From the NCBI GenBank assembly GCA_029237685.1, contig JAQZBV010000030.1, forward strand, positions 1-56,144: a DNA stretch of 56,144 nt. The letters are read 5' to 3'. This document shows positions 24,558 to 33,467 of the stretch, one piece after another; within the stretch, counting starts at the first letter, position 1, and the number at the start of each line of letters is the position of its first letter. This stretch comes from Cytophagaceae bacterium (GTDB taxonomy: Bacteria > Bacteroidota > Bacteroidia > Cytophagales > Cytophagaceae). The translations under genes were made by a program, and so were the position numbers. The notes under the pieces were generated by a model, which was not told where the DNA came from, ran no database searches, and saw only the letters and a program-made list of their open reading frames with translations.

Positions 24558-24570
24558 TAGTCGAAAAGTT
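24534..24570. promoter_or_regulatory. Operator-like inverted repeat over the efflux promoter
   Basis: Arms AACTTTTCGACTA (24534-24546) and TAGTCGAAAAGTT (24558-24570) are perfect 13-bp complements around an 11-bp spacer; with one bulge the match extends to ATTA at both ends. The repeat occupies the spacer between the -33 and -7 elements, where a bound repressor would block transcription. The TetR encoded at the end of the operon is the obvious candidate. Confidence 0.6.
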
Positions 24571-24718
24571 TAATAGTCGGGTCGTAAGAAATAGTATGAA
24601 AATGAAGTTTTTGAAAGGTATTGGGGTAGTTGTTTTTAGCTTAAAAAGTACAGAGATCTGTGAAACAACGAAATACAGGCTAAAGTAATGTAGTGGTATA
24701 AAAATGCAAATTTATGAT

Positions 24719-24818
24719 TAGTCCCCGCAGGGTCTCTCGGAGAGGATCCTGCGAGGTTCTGGAATGCTCCGAGCTTTCAAGAACGCAGGGTCTCTTCCAG
24801 GAGACCCTGCGGGGACTA
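24719..24818. repeat. Long inverted repeat (AGTCCCCGCAGGGTCTC family)
   Basis: TAGTCCCCGCAGGGTCTC (24719-24736) is the exact complement of 24801-24818, and inner parts also pair. It follows the DUF983 gene on the minus strand and probably acts as its terminator. A diverged relative lies at 52253-52354. Confidence 0.85.
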
Positions 24819-24831
24819 AATGAATAAATGA

Positions 24832-25239
24832 TTACGATCTGTGCGTATATAATTTCAGCGATTTCAAATAATCTTCTTTTGCACGAGGCTCATAAGAATA
24901 GAACAGGTGTAAAAACAAGGTCCTGGAATAGCGAAACGACAGCGGTGAAAGCAACAGGATACTGACCCCATAAATCGCAAGGAAGGTAAACACGTGCACC
25001 TGCAATCCGATATAAAGCGCGAAGAAACAGAAGATGAACAATCCTATGTTCAGCGCATAACTTACGTACATGGCTCCGGTATAAAAACCTGGTTCCGGAT
25101 TAAATTTCAATCCGCAGCCATTGCAATGATCCGGCATTTGGTGCAAGCGACGCAAAGGGAAAATACTGCGATTCGTAAATAGCTGTCCTTCGTTGCAACG
25201 CGGACAGTTCATGGATAAAATGGCCAGGGACTTTTTCAT
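24832..25239 (-). CDS. DUF983 family membrane protein
   Basis: About 135 residues from the ATG at 25239 (MKKSLAILSMNCPRCNEGQL). The upstream in-frame start at 25269 adds MFVLNQNQCP and is less likely. Two CxxC pairs (CPRC and CNGC) suggest a small zinc ribbon, followed by FNPEPGFYTGAMYVSYALNI and two membrane helices (about 55-100). DUF983 proteins are of unknown function and widespread in Bacteroidota and Proteobacteria. The gene is divergent from the AraC regulator, with about 100 bp between starts. Confidence 0.85.
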   Translation of the reverse strand: MKKSLAILSMNCPRCNEGQLFTNRSIFPLRRLHQMPDHCNGCGLKFNPEPGFYTGAMYVSYALNIGLFIFCFFALYIGLQVHVFTFLAIYGVSILLLSPLSFRYSRTLFLHLFYSYEPRAKEDYLKSLKLYTHRS

Positions 25240-25340
25240 AGGACATTGATTTTGATTCAATACAAACATAGCGCATAGAGTGATCTAGTCCGAAAACCAA
25301 GGTGGGATAAAATAGGATTATACGGACATTTTTACTATTC

Positions 25341-26228
25341 TTGTACATGGCAAAACTTCCCGTATACGGCATCTCAGCATTTCAGGAAAAACAGCAGGAG
25401 GATTTTTTTTATTCCAATGATCTGCGGGTGCATTTGGAAAGCCACAAATTCATTAATGATCCACACAAACACAGTACGTACATTGCCGTTTTATTTACCA
25501 AAGGCAAAGGCGAACATCAAATTGATTACAGCACCTATGCGGTAAAACAGGGAAGTTTATTTCTGCTTCAACCCGGACAAGTGCATTGCTGGAAGCTCAG
25601 CAAAGACGCAGCAGGATACGTGTTCTTTCACACGAAAGAATTTTACGACAGTATTTTTGTTAACCGCAAGCTGCACGATTTTCCCTTCTTTTTTCTGGAT
25701 TCCAACAAACCGGTGATCTATTGTTCAAAAAAAGAATTAGATACGGTAGTTCCTATTTTTGAAGAGATCAATGCCGAACATCAAACGCAGTTACCTCTGG
25801 TGAAATCTAAATTAGGGAGCCTTGTTGATTTGTTGTACATCAATTTGTCCAGGTATTACCTGAACAATCAGGACATCCATCCCGCTCATTCATCCACTTA
25901 TTTGAAAGTGCAGAAACTGCAGCGCTTGATTGATGCGCATTTCAGAACAGATAAACTTCCGAAAGAATACGCCGAACGAATGCACATGACCACAAGGCAT
26001 CTGGGACGTTTGTGTCAGGAATTGCTGAACAAAACAACTACAGAACTCATCGCAGAGCGTTTGATCATAGAAGCCAAACGCCTGTTGACGCACAGCGACC
26101 TTCCTATTTCTGCTGTTTCAGAGCAATTGGGTTTTGAAGATTATTCTTATTTTATCCGCTTTTTTAAAAAACAGGTGGGCCAGTCACCCAAGCAATTTCA
26201 ACAAGCGGAGGTGCATTGGCATGAATAA
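25341..26228 (+). CDS. AraC family transcriptional regulator
   Basis: 295 residues: an N-terminal cupin-like sensing domain (TYAVKQGSLFLLQPGQVHCW near 70-90) and a C-terminal double helix-turn-helix (about 190-290) with LPKEYAERMHMTTRHLGRLC and the signature SAVSEQLGFEDYSYFIRFF. It is transcribed away from the DUF983 gene; the shared upstream region contains GTCCG..CGGAC, which may be its site. The inducer is unknown. An in-frame ATG two codons later (25347) is also possible. Confidence 0.9.
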   Translation: MYMAKLPVYGISAFQEKQQEDFFYSNDLRVHLESHKFINDPHKHSTYIAVLFTKGKGEHQIDYSTYAVKQGSLFLLQPGQVHCWKLSKDAAGYVFFHTKEFYDSIFVNRKLHDFPFFFLDSNKPVIYCSKKELDTVVPIFEEINAEHQTQLPLVKSKLGSLVDLLYINLSRYYLNNQDIHPAHSSTYLKVQKLQRLIDAHFRTDKLPKEYAERMHMTTRHLGRLCQELLNKTTTELIAERLIIEAKRLLTHSDLPISAVSEQLGFEDYSYFIRFFKKQVGQSPKQFQQAEVHWHE

Positions 26229-26257
26229 AAAAAGGAGGAACAAGGTTCCTCCTTTTT
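26229..26257 (+). terminator. Rho-independent terminator of the AraC gene
   Basis: AAAAAGGAGGAAC pairs with GTTCCTCCTTTTT around AAG, directly after the stop codon. It probably works in both directions. Confidence 0.85.
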
Positions 26258-26277
26258 AAGCTGATTGAATGATAGGC

Positions 26278-26746
26278 TTATTTTTTCAATGCTTCTTTGG
26301 CGTCTTCGGCCATTTGCAAATGATGTTTCAGTGTAGGCAATTTACTCGCAGCGAAAGCTTTCAGTTCCGGATCGTTACCTTTTTCTGACTCTTTCTCGAA
26401 CAAATCAATATCGTCTTTATGGTCAGATACCATTAGATCAATAAATTCCTTCTTCCAAATGTTTTCCAAAGTCCTTTACAATTTTTGAGGTGCCTTTTGT
26501 TTGAGCAAGCTTTCCAGCTTCTACTTCCAACATACCTCCATCAGCTGCGTTAACAGCAAACTTCGCATCTTTTTTAATGTCGCTGTCGTCAAACTTTTCA
26601 TCGTTTTGATCTTTCGCCATTTCTTTGCTATCATTCGCATCAGTTTGCGCATGCGCTGCATCATTGTTTTTACTTTCACAAGAAACTAAATTTCCTGCAA
26701 TTAATAATCCGGATAGAGCTACGGCGTAAATAGTTAATTTTTTCAT
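26278..26746 (-). pseudogene. DUF4142 lipoprotein gene with internal deletion and frameshift
   Basis: The upstream frame (26746-26438, 102 residues) has a lipoprotein signal (LVSC), an Asp/Lys-rich linker and the first DUF4142 helix (FAVNAADGGMLEVEAGKLAQ ... KIVKDFGKH), then runs into EEGIY and a stop. The overlapping frame (to 26278) holds the family's C-terminal part, KEFIDLMVSDHKDDIDLFEK to LPTLKHHLQMAEDAK. The roughly 45 residues that normally join them (MV.DH..A...L to FD) are missing and the frame changes. At the junction TTTGGAAAACATTTGGAAGA contains a short direct repeat that could have mediated the deletion. Two separate genes is the less likely reading. Confidence 0.75.
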
Positions 26747-26766
26747 AGTGGTTGCTGGTGAGTTGA

Positions 26767-27078
26767 TTAATTTGTTTTTTTCTTAGAAGGGGTCGCGTTG
26801 TTATGCGTATTGTTTGATTTAGAAGAACGCTTGCCAGTATTTTTATTTTGTTTTTGAGTAGCGCCGTTGTTCCATTGCTGTTTCATGTATGTTGTATCAT
26901 CATTGCGCAAGCTAGAGTCAGGACGGTTTTGATTTTGTTCATTCGGATTAGGAATATTACCGTTACTGTAAGCATTGCCGTTGCCGTTTGATGATCCGTT
27001 AATATTACCGGGGTTAGCTTGTGCCTGGGCAACATAAGAACAGCAGAGGAGTAAGATGGACGTCAGTATAAGTTTCAT
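26767..27078 (-). CDS. Small secreted Asn/Gly-rich protein
   Basis: 103 residues. A signal peptide (MKLILTSILLLCCSYVAQAQ) is followed by a low-complexity mature region rich in Asn, Gly, Ser and Lys (NGSSNGNGNAYSNGNIPNPN, then a basic tail). No family is recognised. It lies 20 bp upstream of the DUF4142 remnant on the same strand and was probably its operon partner, a pairing consistent with stress-related envelope proteins. Confidence 0.6.
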   Translation of the reverse strand: MKLILTSILLLCCSYVAQAQANPGNINGSSNGNGNAYSNGNIPNPNEQNQNRPDSSLRNDDTTYMKQQWNNGATQKQNKNTGKRSSKSNNTHNNATPSKKKTN

Positions 27079-27472
27079 AACGGTCAGTTTTAGTAAAATC
27101 TATTATCGATTTGAAAAAAGTATGCCATGGAAAAGGATCGTACCTCCAGTACCATAAATAGGGCTGTACAGGCTGTATGTCAAATGTTAATATCTTTTAG
27201 AAAATTCCTAGGCTGGGAAATTAGATCAACAGACTGTGGAATAAGAGGCCGTTGTTTTTTGAATCAGGATTCAACCTCGGATTGATTTCGGCTTGTTTTA
27301 CAGGCATAAGCCGATTGGAACAGAAGGGCTTTTATGGCATGCATGTTGGGATGATCATACCATTAGATAAATCTGGATACAGTCGCTCTCCGCTTCTTTT
27401 TTAGACGAGCCCCAGCCTCCGGAAACGCTTGGTTTTGCATCAAATCATTTACTCACTTTAAAAAACAAAGTT
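27079..27472. other. 394-bp intergenic region between divergent genes
   Basis: It separates the secreted Asn/Gly-rich protein gene (minus) from an SDR gene (plus) and must contain both promoters. No frame, repeat or strong hairpin is evident. Confidence 0.5.
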
Positions 27473-28333
27473 ATGAGAAGATTAGAAGGTAAAGTTGTCA
27501 TCGTAACAGGCGGAGCTACCGGTATCGGAGAGGCCATTTCAAAAAAGTTTGCGCGCGAAGGCGCTTATGTGGTGGTTAATGGTTTGGCCATTGATCCCGT
27601 GCACGATGTGGTGCATGACATCATTAAAGAAGGAGGAATTGCCACCGCTTTCATGGCTGATATCTCCATCGAAGAAAATGCAAAACACTGTGTCCATCAT
27701 GCCATCAAGACCTATGGCAAATTAGATATTCTCATCAACAACGCAGGCGTATTTCTGGTGATGTCCGAAATTGAAAAATACCCTGTTGACGCATTTGATT
27801 TTTTAGTTCGTCACAACATGCGCACCGCATTTATGATGACACGTTATGCCATTCCTGAATTACAAAAAACAAAAGGATGCATTGTATCCGCCGGATCAGA
27901 AGCCGGCAAAACAGGTATTGCAGAGAATGCGCCTTATGGAGGAACCAAGGCCTTTCTGCATGCCTTTACTCAAGGCGTTGCTGTAGAACAGGCGAAACAT
28001 GGTGTGAGAGCAAATTGTGTTTGTCTGGGTGCCGTAAATACCGGATGGCTCAATACGGAAACCGGTCCGTTGTCTTGTAAGCAAGGAAAGGCCATCGTAT
28101 CGGCAACGCCTTTGGGACGTTGTGCCACGCCGGAAGAAGCGGCCAATGTGTATTTATTCCTCGCTTCTGAAGAATCTTCTTTCATGACCGGTGCACTGGT
28201 TTCCGTAGACGGAGGTATCACCCTTTCAAAAGGCGCTGTAGGAGAAGAAGTTAGCAAGGACATGGCAAAAGAGCCAAGTACAGACCTGCATTTAGAACAT
28301 ACAGTAGTCCACTTTTCCGACGTCGGAAAGTAG
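27473..28333 (+). CDS. Short-chain dehydrogenase/reductase
   Basis: 286 residues, longer than the usual 250 because of a C-terminal tail (KDMAKEPSTDLHLEHTVVHF). Cofactor motif TGGATGIGE (12-20), NNAG, and the catalytic Ser/Tyr/Lys set in SAGSEAGKTG ... YGGTK are all present. There is no Arg after the second strand (VVVNG), so the NAD/NADP preference is unclear. The substrate is unknown. It is followed by a strong terminator, so it is monocistronic. The tail ends HFSDVGK. Confidence 0.87.
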   Translation: MRRLEGKVVIVTGGATGIGEAISKKFAREGAYVVVNGLAIDPVHDVVHDIIKEGGIATAFMADISIEENAKHCVHHAIKTYGKLDILINNAGVFLVMSEIEKYPVDAFDFLVRHNMRTAFMMTRYAIPELQKTKGCIVSAGSEAGKTGIAENAPYGGTKAFLHAFTQGVAVEQAKHGVRANCVCLGAVNTGWLNTETGPLSCKQGKAIVSATPLGRCATPEEAANVYLFLASEESSFMTGALVSVDGGITLSKGAVGEEVSKDMAKEPSTDLHLEHTVVHFSDVGK

Positions 28334-28351
28334 CCGAAATAATATAGTTGT

Positions 28352-28427
28352 AAGTTGTAAGTGATAAGTTGTAAGAGAATTTGGCCTTACTTATCGCTTA
28401 TCACTTACAACTTATCACTATTTTTTT
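28352..28427 (+). terminator. Terminator built from the GTTGTAAGTGATAA word
   Basis: AAGTTGTAAGTGATAAG (28352-28368) is the exact complement of 28397-28413; seven T follow (28421-28427). The arms are made of tandem 7-8-bp words like those at other gene ends. Confidence 0.85.
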
Positions 28428-28522
28428 GTCGTATTTCTGCAAAGGGCTTTAGCTTCTTCGCCCAATCTTTTCTATCTTCACGCTGTTTAGTCGATTCCCT
28501 AAAAGTTTTTATATCAATTTCA

Positions 28523-31288
28523 ATGAGTGTTCTTTCTGTTACCCAGGAAAAGCTGGGAAAAACGTACCTGGATCTTGAATTTTTATTGACCTGCTTCAAG
28601 GAGGTCTTAGAAGAGAACGGTGAATTAGAATTGTCCAAGCAAGTACCTTGGATCAATTCTAAACGCAACAAGCCTACGATTGATGAGTTTAATGAAAAAC
28701 ATGTTCAATTGTACTCCATCGCTTTTCAACTGCTCAACATGGTAGAAGAAAACGGTGCTAAACGTTTACGTCGTAAGGTCGAGGAAAAGAACATGTCTTC
28801 GGTCAATGGGATGTGGGCTTACAATTTTCAGAAATTAAAACAGAAGAAAATTACTCCTCAGCAAATTGCGGATGAATTGTCTAATACACGAATCGAACCG
28901 GTATTAACGGCGCATCCTACGGAAGCCAAAAGAACGATCGTACTGGAACACCACCGCTTGTTGTATTTGTCTTTCATGAAATGGGAAAACGGCAATTACA
29001 ATTCGCTGGAGAAAAACGAAATAAGAAAAGAAATAAAACTTCACCTTGATAGACTCTGGAGAACAGGAGAGATCTACGAAGAAAAACCGGATGTGAAGTC
29101 TGAATTGAAAAACGTCGTGCATTATTTGTCACGCGTATTTCCTGATGTGATCTCTACGTTGGACAAACGCTTGTTCATGGCCTGGGAATACATGGGTTGG
29201 GATCCTGCCTTGATACAGACTTACGATAAATTGCCGAAGATCTCTTTTGGCAACTGGGTAGGCGGAGACCGCGACGGTCATCCTTTCGTCACGGCTGAGG
29301 TGACCAAAGAAACGCTCGACATTTTGCGCTTGAATGCTTTCATCAATATCCGCAAAGCATTAGAAAAACTGGAAAAAAATCTAAGCTTCTCTTGCCAACT
29401 GAATGCCTGTTCCAAAGCATTGAAGAAAAGATTGTTGGAAATGGCACAAGAATCCAATGTCATTGACAAATTAGAAGAACATCCCAACAGTTCGGAAGTA
29501 TTCCGTTTGTACATCTGTTTGATGATGGACAAACTGCCGCTTGACATCGAAAGAGGATATTTACTGAAGAAGAAAGACATCAAGCATTGCTATAACCAGC
29601 CGGAAGAATTGATCAGTGACCTGATCATTTTGAGATCGGCACTGGTAGAGTACGGCGCGTCTATGGTTGCTTATTCTGATGTGAAAGAAGTACTTCGCCT
29701 GGTGCAGACCTTCGGTTTCCATCTGGCACATGTAGATGTAAGACAAAACAGTAAGTTCCACGATTTGGCTATTTCTCAATTGATGAATGCCGCGTCGTTG
29801 GATGGTAACGCGTTCCTGACTTGGTCGGAAGAAGATCGTCTGAAGTTTTTAACAAAAGAATTGCAATCTCCGCGTCCGTTTACGCAACCTCATACACAAG
29901 CTTTAGGAAAAGAAGCGGAAGCAGTCATTGGTTGTTACCGTGTATTAGCAGATCACATCAACAAGTTCGGGGAAAACGGTTTAGGTTCATTGATCGTCAG
30001 CATGACACGTTCGTTATCGGATTTGCTGGTTGTCTATTTGCTAGCCAGAGAAGCAGGTTTGGCCAGGTATACGGAAGATGGCCTGGTGTCCTTGTTACCG
30101 GTTGTTCCTTTGTTCGAAACCATCGAAGATTTGCAACACGGCGCAGCAATCCTGACAAAGTTCATGGATCATCCATTTACCAAACGCAGCCTGGAGCATC
30201 AACGCAGAGCTCGTTTTGAAAAAGACAAGGTGCAGCAAGTGATGATCGGTTACAGCGACAGCAACAAAGACGGCGGGATTCTGGCGAGTCAGTTTAATCT
30301 TTATACTTCACAATTGAAGATGGTGGAAGCCGGCAAGAAAGCAGGTGTTCGCATCCGTTTCTTCCATGGCAAAGGCGGCTCCATCAGCCGCGGTGCGGGT
30401 CCTGCGCATTGGTTCATCCGTGCGCTTCCTCATGGCTCTATGAATGGCGACATGCGATTGACCGAACAAGGGGAAACCATTTCGCAGAAGTATGCGAATA
30501 AATCCAACGCGGTGTATAACCTGGAAGTACTGGGCGCATCGACGGCTGGTTATTCCATCATGCAGAAATATACCAAACGCAAGAAAGATCAGTTCGATGC
30601 CTACTTCGAATTTTTGGCTGCGGAAAGTCAAAAATATTATGTCGACCTGATCAGCAATCCACAGTTCATACAATTCTTTGGTCAGGCTACTCCGATCGAT
30701 GTCATCGAACAAAGCAAAATCGGATCACGTCCTGCCAGACGCACAGGCAAAAGAACATTGGCTGATTTGCGTGCTATTCCTTGGGTATTCAGCTGGAGCC
30801 AGTCACGTTACAACATTACCAGTTGGTATGGAGTAGGACATGCCTTGGAGCAATTAAAAAATCAGTTCCCGGAGCAGTTTGAAAACCTGAAAGAGCTAGC
30901 CAGCAGCGATAGTTTGGTGCGTTATGTATTCACCAACGTGGATACAAGTTTGGCCGCTACGGATGAGAAAATATTCAAAGCTTACGCTGACCTGGTAGAA
31001 GACGAAGAGGTCAAAAAAGAAATATTAGGAAGCATTACCAAAGAATTGACGAAGACACGCAAAATGATGGCGTTGATTTTCAGTGCGCCTTTTGAAGACA
31101 GACGTCATTACCATTATTATTCTAATGTATTGCGTACAGAAGGATTGAACGAATTGCACATGAAGCAAGTAGACTTGCTGGCAAAATGGAGAAAGATGAG
31201 TCCGCAGTCCGAAAAATGGAATGCTACGCTGAAGGAATTATTACTGACAGTAAACGCGATTGCCAGTGCATTGAGAAGTACAGGTTGA
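28523..31288 (+). CDS. ppc: Phosphoenolpyruvate carboxylase
   Basis: 921 residues from the ATG at 28523 (MSVLSVTQEKLGKTYLDLEF); the frame opens 54 codons earlier but that stretch is the preceding terminator. Catalytic His131 lies in VLTAHPTEAKRT, the second motif is VMIGYSDSNKDGG and the third FFHGKGGSISRG; KIGSRPARR near the C-terminus is also standard. The C-terminal residues RSTG resemble the conserved RNTG end. It carboxylates PEP to oxaloacetate to refill the TCA cycle. It is a single-gene unit with a strong terminator. A TATCTTCA sequence about 50 bp upstream of the ATG may be a -7 box. Confidence 0.95.
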   Translation: MSVLSVTQEKLGKTYLDLEFLLTCFKEVLEENGELELSKQVPWINSKRNKPTIDEFNEKHVQLYSIAFQLLNMVEENGAKRLRRKVEEKNMSSVNGMWAYNFQKLKQKKITPQQIADELSNTRIEPVLTAHPTEAKRTIVLEHHRLLYLSFMKWENGNYNSLEKNEIRKEIKLHLDRLWRTGEIYEEKPDVKSELKNVVHYLSRVFPDVISTLDKRLFMAWEYMGWDPALIQTYDKLPKISFGNWVGGDRDGHPFVTAEVTKETLDILRLNAFINIRKALEKLEKNLSFSCQLNACSKALKKRLLEMAQESNVIDKLEEHPNSSEVFRLYICLMMDKLPLDIERGYLLKKKDIKHCYNQPEELISDLIILRSALVEYGASMVAYSDVKEVLRLVQTFGFHLAHVDVRQNSKFHDLAISQLMNAASLDGNAFLTWSEEDRLKFLTKELQSPRPFTQPHTQALGKEAEAVIGCYRVLADHINKFGENGLGSLIVSMTRSLSDLLVVYLLAREAGLARYTEDGLVSLLPVVPLFETIEDLQHGAAILTKFMDHPFTKRSLEHQRRARFEKDKVQQVMIGYSDSNKDGGILASQFNLYTSQLKMVEAGKKAGVRIRFFHGKGGSISRGAGPAHWFIRALPHGSMNGDMRLTEQGETISQKYANKSNAVYNLEVLGASTAGYSIMQKYTKRKKDQFDAYFEFLAAESQKYYVDLISNPQFIQFFGQATPIDVIEQSKIGSRPARRTGKRTLADLRAIPWVFSWSQSRYNITSWYGVGHALEQLKNQFPEQFENLKELASSDSLVRYVFTNVDTSLAATDEKIFKAYADLVEDEEVKKEILGSITKELTKTRKMMALIFSAPFEDRRHYHYYSNVLRTEGLNELHMKQVDLLAKWRKMSPQSEKWNATLKELLLTVNAIASALRSTG

Positions 31289-31300
31289 TCCCAAACGGAA

Positions 31301-31362
31301 AGAGTCCCGTTCTGCCCTGATCCCGATAGTAATCGGGATCGGGGCAGAACGGGACTCTTTTT
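31301..31362 (+). terminator. Strong rho-independent terminator of ppc
   Basis: AGAGTCCCGTTCTGCCC (31301-31317) pairs with 31342-31358, with an inner GATCCCGAT..ATCGGGATC stem and a T tract. Confidence 0.92.
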
Positions 31363-31390
31363 ATATCAAAAATATGGAATAGACTAACTA

Positions 31391-31525
31391 TTAATGGTGG
31401 CTATGCGGTCCAGGCTGATGTTTATGGTACTTAATACCTGAGTTAGCATAGGTAGGACAAGTGTGTTGGTTGCATGACGCTAAACCAAATGCAGCAATCA
31501 TCAAAAGTAGGAAAAGTACTTTCAT
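31391..31525 (-). CDS. Small His-rich lipoprotein, 44 residues
   Basis: Too short for most gene callers. Starts MKVLFLLLMIAAFGLASC at 31525, with a clear lipobox (GLASC, Cys18), then NQHTCPTYANSGIKYHK and ends HQPGPHSHH before TAA at 31393-31391. Similar tiny Cys/His-rich lipoproteins with a CPTYA motif are common in Bacteroidota and are of unknown function; metal binding is a guess. It is divergent from the SUI1-domain gene. Confidence 0.7.
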   Translation of the reverse strand: MKVLFLLLMIAAFGLASCNQHTCPTYANSGIKYHKHQPGPHSHH

Positions 31526-31598
31526 AGTATAATAATCTAAGTTAAATCGATAAATTAAAGCTAATTAAAAACATTTTATATTCAAAAGTAAAATTACG

Positions 31599-31946
31599 AT
31601 GGCAAAGGAAAATTTTAAAAATCGCTCAGGGGTGGTTTATTCTACGTCTTCCGATTTTGAGTATACATACGACGGAGAAGCCTCAAAAGACACATTACCC
31701 CCTAATCAACAGGATCTTCGGGTACAATTGGATAAAAAATCAAGGGGAGGTAAGCAGGTGACCCTGATCACCGGTTTTACCGGTTCCATTGCCGATTTGG
31801 AGGCTTTAGGAAAACTTTTAAAGAATAAATGCGGAGTAGGTGGCAGTGCCAAAGACAATGAAATCATGATTCAAGGCGATTTCAGGGATAAGATTTTGCA
31901 GTTACTGCAAACGTTGGGATATAAGGTCAAAAAGATAGGCGGATAA
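31599..31946 (+). CDS. SUI1/eIF1-like translation factor (YciH family)
   Basis: 115 residues. The C-terminal SUI1 fold is clear: KSRGGKQVTLITGFTGSIAD, then LKNKCGVGGSAKDNEIMIQG and KILQLLQTLGYKVKKIGG. Bacterial members resemble eIF1 and are linked to start-site fidelity or stress translation, but no firm role is known. The N-terminal 30 residues (VVYSTSSDFEYTY) are typical of Bacteroidota versions. The gene ends just before a tract of CTGAAAACTGA words. Confidence 0.9.
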   Translation: MAKENFKNRSGVVYSTSSDFEYTYDGEASKDTLPPNQQDLRVQLDKKSRGGKQVTLITGFTGSIADLEALGKLLKNKCGVGGSAKDNEIMIQGDFRDKILQLLQTLGYKVKKIGG

Positions 31947-31950
31947 TTAG

Positions 31951-32085
31951 AGAGAACTGAAAACTGAAAACAGAGAACTGAGAGGTAGCAAGCATTCAGT
32001 TTTCAGCTTCTCAGTTCTCAGTTTTCAGTCCTCAGTCTCAGTTTTCAGTTCTCAGTTCTCAGTCTCAGTTTTCAGTCCTCTCACC
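31951..32085. repeat. CTGAAAACTGA-type tandem words in inverted arrangement
   Basis: Direct words (GAACTGAAAACTGAAAACAG, from 31955) are followed by a long complementary tract (CAGTTTTCAG, CTCAGTTCTC) that runs into the 3' end of the nfeD gene. It sits between two convergent genes and can fold as a bidirectional terminator. Confidence 0.85.
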
Positions 32086-33434
32086 TTCAGCGCTCCCATG
32101 CTCTGCTCCTTCACCTCCACGGTACTTTTTTCTGCGATAAACTCCCCGGAGGTATAAGCGTCATATATCTTCCCATTTACAATCACTTTTCCTGAAGGCC
32201 TTAAGTCTGTAAAGGCTGTACCTTTTCGGCCTATAAGGTTTTCATTTGTATCCGCCGTATAGCCGTCGATGCTTAATTGCTGTTCTTGCAAGGTGATTTT
32301 TTTGAAATAGCGGTTTTGTAAAACCTGTTTACCCAAGGTGAAGAATAAAACGAATACTAAACAACTACTTACTCCTGTCATCAGCAGTAGTACTTCCAGA
32401 TCGGCTTCTGCGACAAAGGTGAAATCGAACACTTGATTGTTTACAGAGACCAGCACCAAAGAAGCGAACATGCAGACAATACCACTTACTCCGGCTATAC
32501 CAAAGCCAGGTATGACAAAGAGTTCTGCCGCCAGCAACAGTACGCCGATAAAGAACAATACGATTTCCCAATTTTCAGAAAGTCCGCTCAGGTAAGAAGG
32601 AATGAAATACAGGATAATGCCGGTAACGGCCGCCGCTAGTGGAAATCCGATGCCCGGTGCCTGCAATTCAAAATAGATGCCACCTATGATCAGCAGCATC
32701 AATAAGCTGCGTAGAACCGGATTCATGAAAAAAGCAACCACTTCATCACTAGTGCTCGGTTCGTAGCGGTGAATGTTGATGGTGTTGAGGTGATTCAAGC
32801 GAAGAATGTCATTGATGTTGCTTACCTGCGCGTCGCAAAAACCATTACTGATGGCTTCGGCGGTAGTATAAGAAATAACATGTCCCACGGTACTGCTGTC
32901 TTGGGCCAGCGGCCGGCCTACCATCCCTTCCGCGATCAAGGGATTTCGATGGGACACTTCCGCTGTAGAGCGCATTAGGCTGCGCATGTAGGCTTGGTAT
33001 TTATCGGGTGCAGGTTCTCCGTTACCGTTCACCACCGTAGCGGCGCCAATGTTGGAGCCTTGCGCCATGTATATTTTATCGCAGGCAATGGAAATCAAAG
33101 CACCGGCAGAAGCCGCGTTTTTATTGATGAAAACCCAAACAGGAATTTTAGCATTGATCAGCAGGTTCCTTATTTTTTCAGCGTCTTCCAAGGCACCGCC
33201 AAAAGTGTTCATTTGAATGATGAGGTGTGTAGCTTTCTGCGTTTCGGCTTCTTTCAGACCTTTTGCAACATACAAACTCATGCGAGGATCAATTTCCGCT
33301 TCGATGGAAAGTATCCAAATACTTGGAGGCACAGGCAAGGTTGATCCATCGCTTTGAAATGTGGATAAAACGCATGCGATAATGAAGCCGAATCTGCACA
33401 GAATGTGCCTGCTGTTTTGGTACAACCCTTTCAA
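32052..33434 (-). CDS. NfeD-like membrane protein with ClpP/SppA-type protease domain
   Basis: 460 residues: signal peptide, then a ClpP-class serine protease domain (about 40-215) with NKNAASAGALIS giving Ser109 and DKYQAYMRSLMRSTAE giving Lys145 as the likely Ser-Lys dyad, four or five membrane helices (about 230-360) and a C-terminal OB-fold NfeD domain (about 395-455; GRKGTAFTDLRPSGKVIVNG). Long NfeD proteins cooperate with stomatin/FloT-type proteins in membrane quality control. No stomatin gene is adjacent. The last seven residues, LKTETEN, and the TGA are encoded by the CTGAAAACTGA repeat words. Confidence 0.9.
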   Translation of the reverse strand: MKGLYQNSRHILCRFGFIIACVLSTFQSDGSTLPVPPSIWILSIEAEIDPRMSLYVAKGLKEAETQKATHLIIQMNTFGGALEDAEKIRNLLINAKIPVWVFINKNAASAGALISIACDKIYMAQGSNIGAATVVNGNGEPAPDKYQAYMRSLMRSTAEVSHRNPLIAEGMVGRPLAQDSSTVGHVISYTTAEAISNGFCDAQVSNINDILRLNHLNTINIHRYEPSTSDEVVAFFMNPVLRSLLMLLIIGGIYFELQAPGIGFPLAAAVTGIILYFIPSYLSGLSENWEIVLFFIGVLLLAAELFVIPGFGIAGVSGIVCMFASLVLVSVNNQVFDFTFVAEADLEVLLLMTGVSSCLVFVLFFTLGKQVLQNRYFKKITLQEQQLSIDGYTADTNENLIGRKGTAFTDLRPSGKVIVNGKIYDAYTSGEFIAEKSTVEVKEQSMGALKVRGLKTETEN

Positions 33435-33467
33435 TGTCTTATTTTTGAGTTAAAATAACGGATTAAA

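Noticed and set aside
26438-26746. Two separate small genes for the DUF4142 halves
   Set aside because: The halves are complementary parts of one family in overlapping frames, so a broken single gene is the better reading.
28361-28522. N-terminal extension of PEP carboxylase
   Set aside because: Would translate the preceding terminator; the family begins near MSVLSVTQEK.
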